Part shown: in pieces, positions 1 to 12,999 of the stretch
Position numbering within the stretch: the first letter of the stretch is position 1
How the letters are laid out: every line of letters begins with the position of its first letter
From: Kalaharituber pfeilii
Lineage: Eukaryota > Ascomycota > Pezizomycetes > Pezizales > Pezizaceae
Length of the DNA stretch: 64,000 nucleotides
Reading direction: 5' to 3'
NCBI GenBank assembly: GCA_015179045.1
Contig: WHUZ01000009.1
Coordinates: forward strand, 1,488,001-1,552,000
Notes under the pieces: generated by a model
The model's input: the letters and a program-made list of their open reading frames with translations, nothing else
The model's database searches: none
Told to the model about the DNA's origin: nothing
Made by a program: the position numbers and the translations under genes

Positions 1-1409
1 GGTAGAAGAAGGTTCCAATAGCAGATTTGAGCCATAGGTCTCTTCTGTCATACCTGGCACCTCAGAAGGAGTTACTGTTACCACCCCTAGTGCTTCAACT
101 ACTACAACTTCAAGTCCCGGTATTCCTGAATCACTTGAGGAGTCTAGGAACACTGAAGGTCAGATCAAGGTATAGAGATTAGCTCACGAATATAAACTAC
201 TTCTATACAATTGAAGGTGCATTGCATCCCACATGATCTGTATATGCAATATTGACTTTTAATAAAAAGACCAGCCCTAGATGGATGAGAATTACTAGTT
301 TTCTATATAATTTTTCTGATTTCGAGAATGTTGAGCTATACTATATACAGGGAGGACTCAACTTAGGTAAATAATGATAAATTTAGTTGTAAATATTGGA
401 ATTTTGATTTTTTCCTCATTATGATAGCAAATTCTGATTCAGCGATGTCAAATTGGTATAATGTTAAGCAATTTCTATAGTTGCAATATATTCAAATAAA
501 AGTAGTAGAGCGAGGAATGCATGACGAGGAGTGCCCAGAGAGTGGATCGTTACAGGGGGGCAGATCGTTACCACATCGGGCACGCTATTTCTTCTTCGTT
601 ACTTTACATCCTTACGTCTTCATGGACGTTCAATACGGAGCGGCAAGCGCCTTGGCAGAGGTCTTGGCGGATAGATGCGGCTAGCGTACTGTAACACTGT
701 CCACAAACGCCAAGGCTCACGAACACACCAAAGCTACAGGCTTCACAGCAACGTGCCTTCTAAGAAGCCTCCGTACAGGCGCGGCAAGAAATGCACAACG
801 CTCCACACGATCCTCAACTAACGAGATCCTACCGCAACCACTGAACCTTGGCTGTACTTGTACTCGAGTACAGATGACACTATGTGCATCCGCTTGTCCT
901 CAAGTAATAGCCCGACAAACACCGCCCTGGTACTGTAGGGCCGCCCGGAAACGGAGAGATACCGCTGCCCCAGTTCTCGCACTTGAACCAACTGGAGCCA
1001 TCACTGCTACCCCCATTGCGCCTTATGCGATATACGACGGTGTACGATCGAATAAAAGATGTGATTTTTGGAGACGGAGGCGGAGTGAATGGTGGCCCGG
1101 AGGATGAACTCCGGGGCATAGGCCTACATGAAGTCGAAGGATTCCTCCACAATCGCTTGATCATGATCCGATAAGTGGAATGGGCGACGGCGAGGCAGCA
1201 ACTTGATATTTTGCCATAAAAGGGATCCGATTCATTCGCTTTCTTGAGCCAGTCTACAGTCAAGCTCGCTCCAACAATCCATCTGTCTCCTTCCTCCAAA
1301 CAATCTAGTCACGGCTAAGTTTCTTTAACGCTTTTCCGTTTCGAAATAACACTTTTTCGGACGCTATAGTAAACTTCTTACCGAGCACTCCTTTACAGCT
1401 ATTCTCACA
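1..1409. other. Left-edge non-coding stretch with a possible gene relic
   Basis: No convincing gene. At about 2-172 on the + strand one frame is open apart from a single stop near residue 12. It encodes a Ser/Thr/Glu-rich low-complexity segment, which could be the decayed tail of something beginning left of the window, for instance a retroelement polyprotein linker; this is only a guess. The rest to 1409 is AT-rich and then mixed. The last 100 bases upstream of the monooxygenase start at 1410 should contain its promoter and leader. Confidence 0.3.
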
Positions 1410-2955
1410 ATGGCAATCACCGCCAACCTTTCGGAGATCCCAACTACTAAGGTGTTGATTGTGGGTGGAGGTATCGGCGGTCTCACACTAGGAACTATCC
1501 TTAAACAATTGTCAATACCCTTCCTCGTCCTTGAACGGTCAGTCAAAATTACTCCCGTCGGCGCCGGTATTTCACTTGCCCCCAATTGCTTGCGAATCCT
1601 AGATCAGCTTGGCCTTTACCCCTTCATTCAAAGAGAGGGACAGAAGCTCAACAAGATCTTGATCCACCGCGAGACGACAAAATGGCGTGAGATGGACTAT
1701 ACAATCTGCGAGAGCACATTCGGATACCCTGTCTACTCTGTTGAACGGCATAGCTTCCACCACATGCTCCATGCTGCCGCGGGTGGAGATGCAAATGTGT
1801 TACTGGATAGCAAAGTGGTAGATATTGACGATAACCCAGAAAAGCCATATGTGGAGGTGTCCTTGGCAAATGGAAAGAAAGTGAGGGGTGAGGTCCTTAT
1901 TGGTGCCGATGGTATTAGATCGATCACCCGAAGAATCTTGGCCAGGAATGCCGGGATGAAGGAAGCAAACACAATCAAATTCACTGGGAGAGTTCACATG
2001 TCTGGCTATACCAAGCCCCTGCCGCACTTGGGAGAGGACAAATTGGGGGTTGGAAACTGGCTGTTCTATGACGACAGTTGCTTGACAACCTGGCCATGCA
2101 AGGATAATAGGCAATGGTTTATTGCAGTGAAGGTACAATGTCTTCCCTATTTCATCCAAATAAGAATTTGAATAGAAGCTGACTCTCTGTGCTCTCCAGC
2201 CCGCGAACTATCCTCCCGGAACTGTCATTGACCGTTCTGTATGGGGCAATACTACCACAGAGATGATCCAAGAAGCCTTTGGAGACAAATTCCACCCCTT
2301 TGGTGAGGACGGTACTTTCCGATCAGGTACTTACCTCTCCTCATTTACCGCCACCTCTACCCATCGCATTACTCCATCTCCAAGCCTACTAACCACGCCC
2401 CTCATAATAGTTGCCAGCCACGCAGAGCGCTCTATCACCGCCAACGTCTTCCAGGAAGTCGAATTTCCGACCATGGCTTCCGGACGCGTCGCCTTGCTGG
2501 GTGACGCTGCCCACTCCATGACCTCCTTCTTCGGCCAAGGCGCCTGCCAGGCCATCGAAGACGCCGCCGAACTCACCAACGCCCTTGTGAAGTACTTCTC
2601 CGAGAACTCGACCCCGAATCCCAAGGCCCTGCAAAACACACTCGTGAACTACCGTCTTCCCCGCGAGGATCGTTCGAAGGACCTAGTTAATTTCAGCGCA
2701 AACTACGCAAAACTCCACACAGCGAAGGTACCGGTGCAGCTGCCGCTGCTGGGAGGCGTGAACGTGGGGCCGGTGCTAAGAAAGCTGATCTATGCATGGG
2801 CGCCGGAGTGGGCGTGGATGAAGTGCCTTGAGTGGCTGTATGGCTACCAGCCCATTGTAGAGAAGTTGGGTGAGAGTAAGTGTATTGTGCCAAAAGGAGG
2901 AATCCAGGCAGCAGGTAGGGGCAATTTGTGGCCGGCGCAGCATCACAAGGCTTGA
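1410..2955 (+). CDS. FAD-dependent aromatic monooxygenase (salicylate hydroxylase-like)
   Basis: Three exons (1410-2132, 2200-2326, 2411-2955) give 464 residues. It belongs to the class A flavoprotein monooxygenases, which use NAD(P)H and O2 to hydroxylate or epoxidise small, usually aromatic, substrates. Visible motifs are the N-terminal FAD-binding GGGIGG (residues 19-24) after a beta-strand VLIV, the DG motif GADG (165-168), and the GD motif with GD at 314-315 followed by AAH. Length is typical for the salicylate hydroxylase/UbiH-like branch. There is no signal peptide, so a cytosolic enzyme is likely. Both introns have GT-AG ends, and the second is a multiple of three, so the reading frame stays open through it. 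No neighbouring genes suggest a pathway, so the substrate is unknown. The family call is secure; the salicylate label is only a similarity guess. Confidence 0.88.
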
Positions 2956-3534
2956 AAAGTAATGGTAGCTGTGGTGATTTGGAGTTTAGAACGGTTCCGG
3001 GAGTTTTGTTTATCGCTTACTAGCTGGATTGTATTATTCCTTGCCTCTTGTGTTCCATGGCTCGCTGCTAGATACTGTATCTCTTTTTTTTCTTCTTTTT
3101 TTTCTTCTTTTTTTTTTTTTTTTTATTTTTTATTTTTATTTTGCATTGTTCTGTGATATTTCACGTGTCTCCATCCCGTGCAGTTACTGATGCCTTTTCT
3201 TGTATGTATTGTTTGAGTAGCCTTAGATCCAGTATAAGTAAATGCAGTGTTAAAGTTAACGGTCAGTTCCGGTCTCTGCCACTGTGGTCAAGAAATTCCT
3301 GGATATGAGGTCTCATGCTTGTTATGACATATGGTTTTAATACTCATGCATATGGAGAGGACTTGAAAGCAGATTTCTAATTCTTGTACTTTTGACTAAG
3401 TGCAATACCCATCATTGCACTAGTAACTCATAATGCTATTACCCTGAACACGAGTTCGCTGGTCCTTGTGATCATACCTATGCCTGCTTTCTCACCCCTC
3501 CATGCCTTCTCCACTTCCATACAACATAACTTCC
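2956..3534. other. Intergenic, T-rich tract
   Basis: This lies between the stop of the FAD monooxygenase and the stop of COQ5 (convergent genes), so it holds both 3' ends. A strongly T-rich run occupies about 3083-3142. I see no coding potential. Confidence 0.6.
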
Positions 3535-4801
<1,267 letters not shown>

Positions 4802-5170
4802 TGAGGACAATAGAGAGAGTGCTAACACAAAGCACAGCTTGTTTTGTTGTGTGGGCACGCGGGATGCAGTGGCTGCAGTAGAGCAAGTGGGATGGGATCC
4901 CCGGCCTGCGCCGGCCGCAAGGGTGTTCGGGATCGGGGCCAAGAGATGCACCGCAGCGCAGTGTCTTCACAGTGCCGCTATGCAGCCATGCAGCCTCCAC
5001 CCAGAATGTATGTATGCAGCGTTTTTTCAAGAGGCAGCCCATTTTCTGCATACCGGTAGTAGGACACAGCATAAGACACTTCTACGTAGCTTTCCACCTA
5101 TACGTCTACGCCCTCGTCGATCCTCCCTCCCCTTCCCCAGGCATCACGCATTCAACGCGCCCTCCGCCTA
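4802..5170. other. Promoter/5' region of COQ5 and 3' end of GH5 gene
   Basis: A 369-bp gap between two minus-strand genes. It must contain the COQ5 promoter and leader and the GH5 3' end. No separate gene is recognisable. Confidence 0.5.
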
Positions 5171-6866
5171 CTACTTATTCGCCCTAGTTGCCGCCGTCAC
5201 CCTCCCATTGTGCTGTCGTAGCAACTCATTCAAATACCCCCTTTGCACCGCCCACCCATCTCCACCCTCTTCCTTCTCTCCCTCATCCTTCAAACTAAAA
5301 CTCGTCAGCAGTTCGTCCAGTTCCTCCTCCGTCTTGCCATCAAAATACGACACAAACTCCCCCTGTAAGCTATCGCTCAAAAAAATCTCCGTCACACCTC
5401 TCATGATATGGCGCTTGAGTCCCCATGTCTTCGGGTAGGTGTACTTTGCCGCAGGGCTGTGGTAATCAACCCACTCCTCAATAGGTTTGAACAGCGAAAC
5501 GACATCAGGCTGGGGACGGTTTCCCCAGTAGTCGATGTTCAGACGACGCTTCTTTTGAAGCCAGGCATGGAAGAGCTTGATGTAAGGCGAGTCTGGGGGA
5601 GTGTAGACCATTCCTTGGTAGCCAATGTCCTTCCACAGCCATATTGACCACGAAATTTTCTCCGATTCGTAAATTTCAAGTTGGTATTGGAGCATGTCCA
5701 TGCGACCGCTATTCGGAAAGAGAACAGTTAGCATAATTCCCGAGGTTGGTATGATCTATGGTAAGCAATGTAAAAGGCTGGCCCAAGACATACACGTTTA
5801 TGGTCATCCAGTCGGGACCATCGTCTTCCTCATTCGCATATACTGGCCCAAATTCCCCATTCCATATGCACAATCCGTTCCTTTTCATGAACGAGACTTT
5901 CTTTTCATAATTCTGCCTTATGATCCATTTCTGCTCAGGCGACCCTGTGTACCGCTCCGCTAACGGGAACCCGTATACCTAGGTTAATGTTAGTAGATTC
6001 ACCCTTGTCTATGTGCTACAGCTGCAGGTACATACGCCGTAATCGTGACAAGAATATGCCGAATTCGGAAATATTCCCGCCTTCTTCTTCCCTCCTTTCC
6101 CATCACCAACTAGGCTCTCAAACCCACTCCAATCTGTCGCGAACGTATTACCATCCCAAAATACTATATGTTTGTCATCTACTTCTCGAATCCCCTTTTC
6201 TATTCTTTGGTAGAACTGAACAAGCTTATGTGCCTGTGGTGACCCGTCTGCAGGCTCATTCAGCGGATTGTACCCTGCGACCCATGGATTATCTCGATAC
6301 CGCGCTGCAATCTGCTGCCAGAGCCATATTGCGCGGTCCTGAAAGTGCTTGTGATCCCAGAACGAGGCATGACTTGTAATATTATTGCTGTGCGAGCTCG
6401 GATTCTGTCCACCGGGCACGGCGTGCATGTCAAGGATAGTATACACCCCGTATCTGGCGCATGTTGAAATGACTCTGTCAAGATGCTTGAATCCCTGGGG
6501 TTTGAGCACCATTGGATCCATATCATTTTCGAAGTGACGATAGTCGAACGGGAGACGAATGCAGTTCAGACCAAGGGAGGCAAATAGCTTCACATCCTTC
6601 TCATTGAAGAAATGATATAGGTACCTGTCAAAGAAGAATTCGTACGTTCGCTGACCTAGAGTAGCCAGCATTGCCTCCCGGAATTTTATCTCGTGCCCTG
6701 GGAATCCGGTGATGAAATTCTCCATGAGCATCCATCCTCCAAGGCCGCATCCGCGGAGAAGAATCGTCTCGCCAGCCTCATTGACGATCTGTGTACCCGA
6801 CACGCGCAGAAACGATCCCGGAGGATGCGATAGCGGAGAAGGTAGCGTTGAGTAGTCGAGCATCAT
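5171..6866 (-). CDS. Glycoside hydrolase family 5 protein, intracellular
   Basis: Three exons (6866-6036, 5978-5794, 5708-5171) give 517 residues. GH5 enzymes are retaining beta-glycosidases with a TIM barrel and two catalytic glutamates. The acid/base is E204 in NPLNEP and the nucleophile E319 in WNGEFGP. The N-terminal strand reads RGCGLGGWM (38-46), typical of exo-glucanase-like GH5 members, and a conserved His sits in LDMHAVPGGQ. There is no signal peptide, unlike secreted cellulases, so an intracellular role is likely, perhaps glucan or glycolipid turnover. About 180 residues follow the nucleophile, more than a minimal barrel needs, and probably complete the barrel plus a C-terminal extension. 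The subfamily and substrate cannot be fixed from sequence alone. The splice at 5794/5708 (phase 2) joins INV to GRM without breaking the frame. Confidence 0.86.
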
Positions 6867-9764
6867 ACCTGTTGATTTCCCTAGATATGTGCGATTGTTA
6901 TTGGAGAACGCTGAAACTCAAACAAAGCACGTGACTTCTCTAGACCCGTGCAAAATAAATATATCTAAAAAGAAATACTTAACGAAGTCGATAAACACGG
7001 ATATAGCTTAACAGAAAGGCACGGAAGTTTGGTCTAGTGGCTGAATTTCTGACTACCAGTACCCTTCTGAGTATTATATACCCCCTATATAATCGATATC
7101 AATGCTTCGGAGTACTGAGCGGGCCGACATACAGATTTGCATTCCTACTATTTCGTTCAGATTCTGCTATGACCCTTGCATTCCCGCGTCCCCGAAGTGG
7201 ATACTGTAGACAAATGCTGACAATATGCTGATGCACTTAGATTAAGGCGTCGCGATCCCACGCAGTTACCTAGCCGCCCAAGGATGCAAGGTCGTCTCGG
7301 ATATCCATCCCCATGAAAGAACTCATCGCGGTTGCTAATCTAAGTACCGAACCGAATAGCGCAATATTACCGAGTAGAGTAAAGCACAAATAGACCACCA
7401 TTCCAAAGACAGCTTAGTTCCACGCCCCCCCTCCACATTTCGAAACCTCACGTAGAAGTTAAGCTGAGTTGGGATTTCTTTGCAATTGCACGAGAGGACT
7501 ACGTATACGTGTCGTTGATTTGCAAGCATGCGCCCGAACTGTGAATGCGATATGTTACCCTGAGATTAGAAGGTGTAAGTTCATTACGAAATCTCTATGT
7601 ACTACAGAGCCGTCCTCCATTCTATTCTACCAAGTGGTAGACTGCAGTCTGCTTAACTCTCGTAGTCAAGTCAAAGAAATCAAAAAGAATGTAACGGACT
7701 TCATGGATTTAATATATTTTGCAGAATAACCCTTTGTATCCCAATAGGCTGCCATGGAACCGGACCCACGCACCTGAAATCCTGTTCAGTTGTACGGTCA
7801 AACCAGCCGCCTCGCCTGAAGTTGAATCCGAACTTGTACACAAAGTCATACATCAATATTGAAGAAATACCTGCAACGTGGGCTGCCAGTATCTGGGGCT
7901 CTCCACCTCAGGCCGCGTCGTCCACGCCAACGCTGGATGAAAGCAGCCCCAGGTAAGGAGGAGTCCCAGAGGGCTTATCCACGGAAGAGCATTACAGCAT
8001 CATTGAGAATATAATAGCCCCAACAAGGTGCCTGGAGAATTTACAAGCTCAACGGAAAAATGCCGAGACAGGAACATTAGCTATGATCCACATTCTCAAA
8101 TACATATTGCAATTTCACTCACTTTCCGCAAACAGGCAGACATGTGAAAGAAGCCAGATGAATTGCTATATAACCTTATGCATTGCGCAAGCAGCCTTGC
8201 AAGGCATTCGCTCAATGGGTATGGAATAACGGGAAAGCCAGTACAAGCACCCGTCTTACTTCTTGATGCCGTTGACACCCTCTCATGCCCTCCGCCTTCC
8301 CGCCTCTCTCTTCTCCCCTTCCTCAGCTTCTCAACTCAAATTCAGCCGCGCCTTTACTTTTGCTCCTTGCTCAATCATCATCAACCACGTTATATAAGAA
8401 GCCTTGTGTATATCAGGTTTGTAAAAGAAGGTACATACTGTATTTCAAGTTAGTATGAACTTCCTTCTTCAACTCGAGCTCCTCTCGACGACAAGTATTC
8501 TGTTAAGAAAATCTATGACTGTCAGCTCCCTAGCTTCCCCTAAATGCGATGAACGTACACTGTGGAAGATAGGCTAGTCCAACCAATGTCTATATAAATC
8601 AAATCAGTCCGTTTGACTTATCCTGATTGTACCCTGCAATATCTCACCTTCTTTTCTCCCTTCTTCCACCTCCTTGCACTGTAACAGTGATCTAAGGTAG
8701 GCTTTAAGGCTGTCCATATTTTTCCTGCTAACTGAGTAGAACTTCGTCGCCTTTGACCTTTTTATAAACGGGCTTTTCGGAGTCTCTGACAATAAGCATT
8801 CCGCGCAACAGGAACATCTCCATCGGTGTCAAGGCTAAATACATTGCAATTTGCATATGAGTTTCATGAATAGTAAGAATAAGTACTTACTTACAATTGT
8901 AATTAGCAATCATTGAAACAACCGAGGAGGGGATCAAGAACTCGTGGTGACGTACGTCAGTATGCGCTATCTGACTTAAAAGCTGTACCTAGATTGGGTA
9001 CATGGGCGACGTTTCTTGTGATTATCGGAGTTATCAATGCTGTGAGAGGTATACAGGAGCGCTTCTGTCATTAAGGAGCATACTCATGTTATACTTGCTT
9101 CGTATATAAGATTTTTGACCCTTTTAAGTAGACGAAACTAGACTTGAGTACACCAAATTTCCTAAACAGGAAGTACAAGTTGGAGCTTCGAGCTTTACTG
9201 AAAGTGGAATGGCCTCAATCCAGTCAAAGCATTCTAGGCCCAATGGCTCTCAAAAATACTAGTGCTTGTATGTGCTTAAACTGATAAGATGTAACATGAT
9301 GAGGCCCAGCTCATCTGTCTCTGATTCTCTGTCTTCGTTTCCAGCAGTGCCTTATAATGGAAGAGCATTTACCGAATATAGATCGGTGTCAGCAAGTACT
9401 TCCCAAATATACTTGAAATGTCAGCAATGTTGAAAGGTACACTGAAAAGTGAATTCTATTACACATTTAACGAGTGAACACCCTGGTTACCCTTCTCAAA
9501 TCGGGTTGTCCCGTCATGTCTAAGACAGCCCTGGAAAAGAAGCAAAACCTCCATGCCGCATCCAATAATCAAGGGTATGGACAGAAATAAGCAAATGAAA
9601 GACAACGCCTATTTTTTTCCCCCCAACCGTGAGAGTTCCTGTGCAGACAAGAAAAGCAAAAACAATACTTTCCTCCATGCTGCAGAGGAAGCAATGCTAT
9701 AAAAGAAAATAATACCTGCGCCCCGTTGCCGTATATACCAATAGTGCTGAAATGCAATCAATCT
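6867..9764. other. Long intergenic stretch, no gene seen
   Basis: About 2.9 kb without a recognisable gene. Open frames are short and lack family resemblance. The first 150 bp must hold the GH5 promoter; an ATATTTAT-like box lies near 6957-6967 on the minus strand. A tRNA A-box-like TGGTCTAGTGG at about 7030 has no matching B box. Base composition is AT-leaning. Confidence 0.5.
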
Positions 9765-10552
9765 CTATCGTTCCTCACAAATTTCAAATCCGAGGCTGCC
9801 CTCCACTTCAGGTACACTAGGTAATCCCATGCCTTTCCATCCTGCAGTAGCACTGCAATGCGACCCCATTCGTGACAGTGTTGGAGTAAATGTATGGGAA
9901 TTTCGGTAATCGTAAATACTTGGATTATATGGGAGTTGGATGGTAGGTATTGAGTAGCCAAGTGTTGGCGTTGTCGGGGTACTTGTGTTCGGCGTGCTGC
10001 CACTAGTATAAAGGCTACTGACATCCGAGCGAGCCTCGTCTGATCGAGCATATCGAAAGTTCTTCTTGTCTGCATAAAGTGTTAAATATCAGGTCATAAC
10101 TATTCAAAATTGGAACAAAACATACACATTATCATGACCGGAGCCATCCCCACGAAGGCTACATGGTTTTTAACCGGCTCAAGCCTGCGATTTTGTGGAT
10201 CTGGATAAACCCAGGCGGCGTCCGGAATCGTTGTACCCGTCACAGACAGCGTGTAGTGGACTTGTGAGGCTCTGCTGCTTGATGCAGAAAGATATTCCCA
10301 CTTAACACAACTAAAGACATGCCAGTTAATATGACACGTTCAGTACTAGAATGTTTTAGATACTCACTCTGGCGGAAACTGTTCCACTCCAAACAATAAA
10401 TTAGCATACATTTTAAATGCCAAGACCCCCACTTGTTCGAGAAGGATAGTGGCAACCCCAAGAGGACCTACATAGACATCTCCACCAACGACTTGGGGGT
10501 CATCGGTCTCAGCAATGACAACTCCGTTAAGCTTTGCAGTTGCCCAGGGCAT
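9765..10552 (-). CDS. DUF427 (NTP_transf_9) domain protein with C-terminal extension
   Basis: Three exons (10552-10368, 10310-10126, 10069-9765) give 224 residues. DUF427 proteins are small beta-rich proteins of unknown biochemical role. Supporting features are the start ATAKLNGVVIAETDD, the central FPPDCVKWEYLS where the usual family motif has a Cys and Trp, and AAWVYPDPQ followed by KNHVAFVG, the family's aromatic-Pro core. The start at 10552 was chosen because it places the conserved ATAKLNG immediately after the Met; an earlier in-frame ATG at 10624 would add 24 residues. Exon 3 adds about 100 residues rich in Ser, Thr, Pro and Tyr that are not part of the domain. The exon 2/3 junction rests on a GTATGT donor and frame continuity only. 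Confidence 0.72.
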
Positions 10553-12547
10553 AGTGTTCCAGGCAGGCTGAGGCTGAAGAATGAATGAAGGTGGTGACTT
10601 AGTGAGAGTTGTGAATGAGGTCAAGCAGACAACGTTGGGGTGCTGTGAGCTTTTTTTTTTTTTTTTTTACGCAGCAAAAGGTGTCCAGCTCAGGCGGATT
10701 GATGTCAATGGCGGCGGGTAATGGCACTAGGCGAAAGAACTCCGAGTGTGGAGCGGAAGCTAGTCAGAAAGGCAGGAAGGAGCGTCAGTAAGCTGGAAAG
10801 GCTCAGGGAGGATTTCGAGAAAGTCGGGAGAGGATTAAATACCACACAATAGGCGATTTGAAGAAGAAGGGTCGGGCCCCCCCCTACAAGCCGAGCTTCC
10901 CTAGTCCCAGCAGCCGCCTCCATCCTAGTAGCTCATGAACCACTCAGACAGTGTACATAAGCTGAGATCGAAAGAGATGGGGCACAGGAAGCAGCTGCTG
11001 GCACAACGATCATTTCCCTTAGTATGGCCACGCGCAGGGATCGGACCTCAGAAGGGTTCAACGTTATGCACCGTGATGGCTGCCCAGACCGCACAGCCCG
11101 CACAGCCCAGTTCCGTTCTTGTCCCGGGTATGCAGGTGGCAGCCGGCGCGTGTTTTCTTGACAAGTGCACCCACCCGCACAGATCAGGGCAGGTCATAGG
11201 GCCTCCTCACTGCTGGCCGCGACGGCTTGGCAGAGGAGGTGGGTATGATACAGTACTTGTAGCTTTGGCAAAGCTTTCGTACCTGAAATACTCGGCGCCC
11301 GCCTCGTCCGGCTGGCGTCCAACAGGAATCACGGAAACGAGATCTCCAGTGTCTCGTGCTACATACCTCCTGCAGCCTCTTGCACACGGCCTTCCAGGAA
11401 CCGCCGTACAATAACACAGGCACGGGCACCGAGAGATAGGCATTTGGCGGAAAAACCATTCTGTTTGATATTGCGAATCTACGAAGCCGGGTACTTTCAC
11501 AAACTAGCCATTGCCAGCCCGGTCAAGCTCACGATAACATTCAAACGCCTACCCCATCCCCTATTTCCAATTCCGTGCATCAGAGAGCTCCTCCGCACGT
11601 ACAATAGCCGGCGTCGTTGTCACATTACCCTGGGGAAATGTGCTGAATGGAAGCATTCAGAACAGATTTATCGGAGTTGCGCACCGGAGCAGGAGGCATC
11701 GTGAACTCTTGGCACTGGTTGACGGATCGATTCCGCCACCAGATCCCAACCTGCATGCAAACCCTTGAAGGTTGACATCCTTCTGGGGTAATACTAGCTA
11801 GGATCGGCGCCTTTGCTTTACCCTCCAGCATCAGTCTCTCATCTCATCAAAGCGAGCTGGGGCTCTCTGAAGTCATTTGATGTGCAGAAGCTTGTGAGCA
11901 CATATTATGGTTGTAGGCGAAGCGATTACAGGCAGCCTTAGAGCTTGGACACATTTATAACCCTTCCTTCCAATTAGTGAGATCGGGGGGCAAGTTGTGG
12001 GGTTGTTCACTGCCAATGATGTTGCGCTCTGCATGTTTGGTCTGTAGTTAGATATTTACTTCTCAGTGAGTTTGGGGAAAGCATGCGGGGTGGTGTTGCC
12101 GTTCCATCCGGGGATAGAGAGTTCTGGACCAGATCACGATTACTAGTACATGTTATAAGAAGAAATCCAACGCTCAATCCTCTGCTCGTTTGTCCTAATT
12201 ACTAGTACTTTGCCGACAACCAAGTAGACCCTTGATTCACATTCGGGAACAGTCAAGTTGCACATTCCTTTTCTTTATCAGCGCTGCAGCCATTCATTCA
12301 CTTGCTCAAGCTGTCCTCAAGAGTCAGAGCCGCTCAACTGAAGTATAATGTTTTCAGCCATCTGAGAAATCATGTGCTTGTATGTTCAAACTGGTCGCGA
12401 ACTAGTTGGTGCGGAAAATCGAAGCACGCTAATCTTGGACCGCGGCCAGAGTGCAGGATTGCAGCCCATTAACTCAATACAGAGTGCTGTAGTGATTGAA
12501 TATTTACATGTGCTTATACAAGTAAATGTAGAGTACAGTATTATATA
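10553..12547. other. Intergenic, upstream of DUF427 gene
   Basis: Contains an 18-base T run at about 10652-10669 and a GC-richer patch at 10900-11800 in which open frames on both strands overlap without family resemblance. I see no supported gene; the first 300 bp is the likely promoter of the DUF427 gene. Confidence 0.45.
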
Positions 12548-12999
12548 CAGTCTACCCTTGCTATACCGGATCAGTAAAATCTGGCACTTTTCGTCCGGTA
12601 TCGCAAGGTTCTAGTATAGAATAAATGCTTGGCAGACAGGGGGGGAATAAAATTTTGTAAATTCATATAATTACTAAAATAGGAAATGAATGAAGTAAAC
12701 ATCAACTTGTTCACATACCCAGCCAAAGACATCAATATGCATCGCTCACAAAATCTAAGAAAAGAGTCGGGCCTTACGTGTGCTTGAGAAGCATCAAATA
12801 TGTAAATGTCGACTAGAACCAAAATATGCTAAAGAAAAGTTAAGTGAATTTGATAAACATTTTTGGCAAATATTATTTGTATGCAGACAGGGGTTTGTGT
12901 CCGGTCCGGAATAGTTAGGGCGTCCGGTATTCCAAGGGCGATTTGTATGGGCAACGGATGTCGCAGGCAGAGGCTTTTTGGTATAGCAAGGGTAGACTG
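12548..12999. mobile_element. Pogo/Tc1-mariner-like MITE, copy 1 (452 bp)
   Basis: The left end reads CAGTCTACCCTTGCTATACC and the right end is its exact 20-bp inverted complement. A TA dinucleotide flanks both ends (12546-12547 and 13000-13001), the target duplication expected of Tc1/mariner elements. Several CCGGTAT-type motifs repeat in the subterminal regions and may be transposase-binding sites. No transposase frame is present, so it is non-autonomous. A relative lies at 56749-57227. Confidence 0.88.

Noticed and set aside
880..1299. 139-residue minus-strand frame with a Cys-containing C terminus
   Set aside because: It begins with TTG rather than ATG, overlaps open frames on the other strand, and matches no Cys-rich family.
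4802..4951. Upstream in-frame ATG extending COQ5
   Set aside because: It would put a Cys/Pro-rich 50-residue segment before what looks like the natural mitochondrial presequence starting at 4801.
7025..7100. tRNA A-box-like sequence TGGTCTAGTGG
   Set aside because: No B box or clover-leaf pairing follows within tRNA distance.
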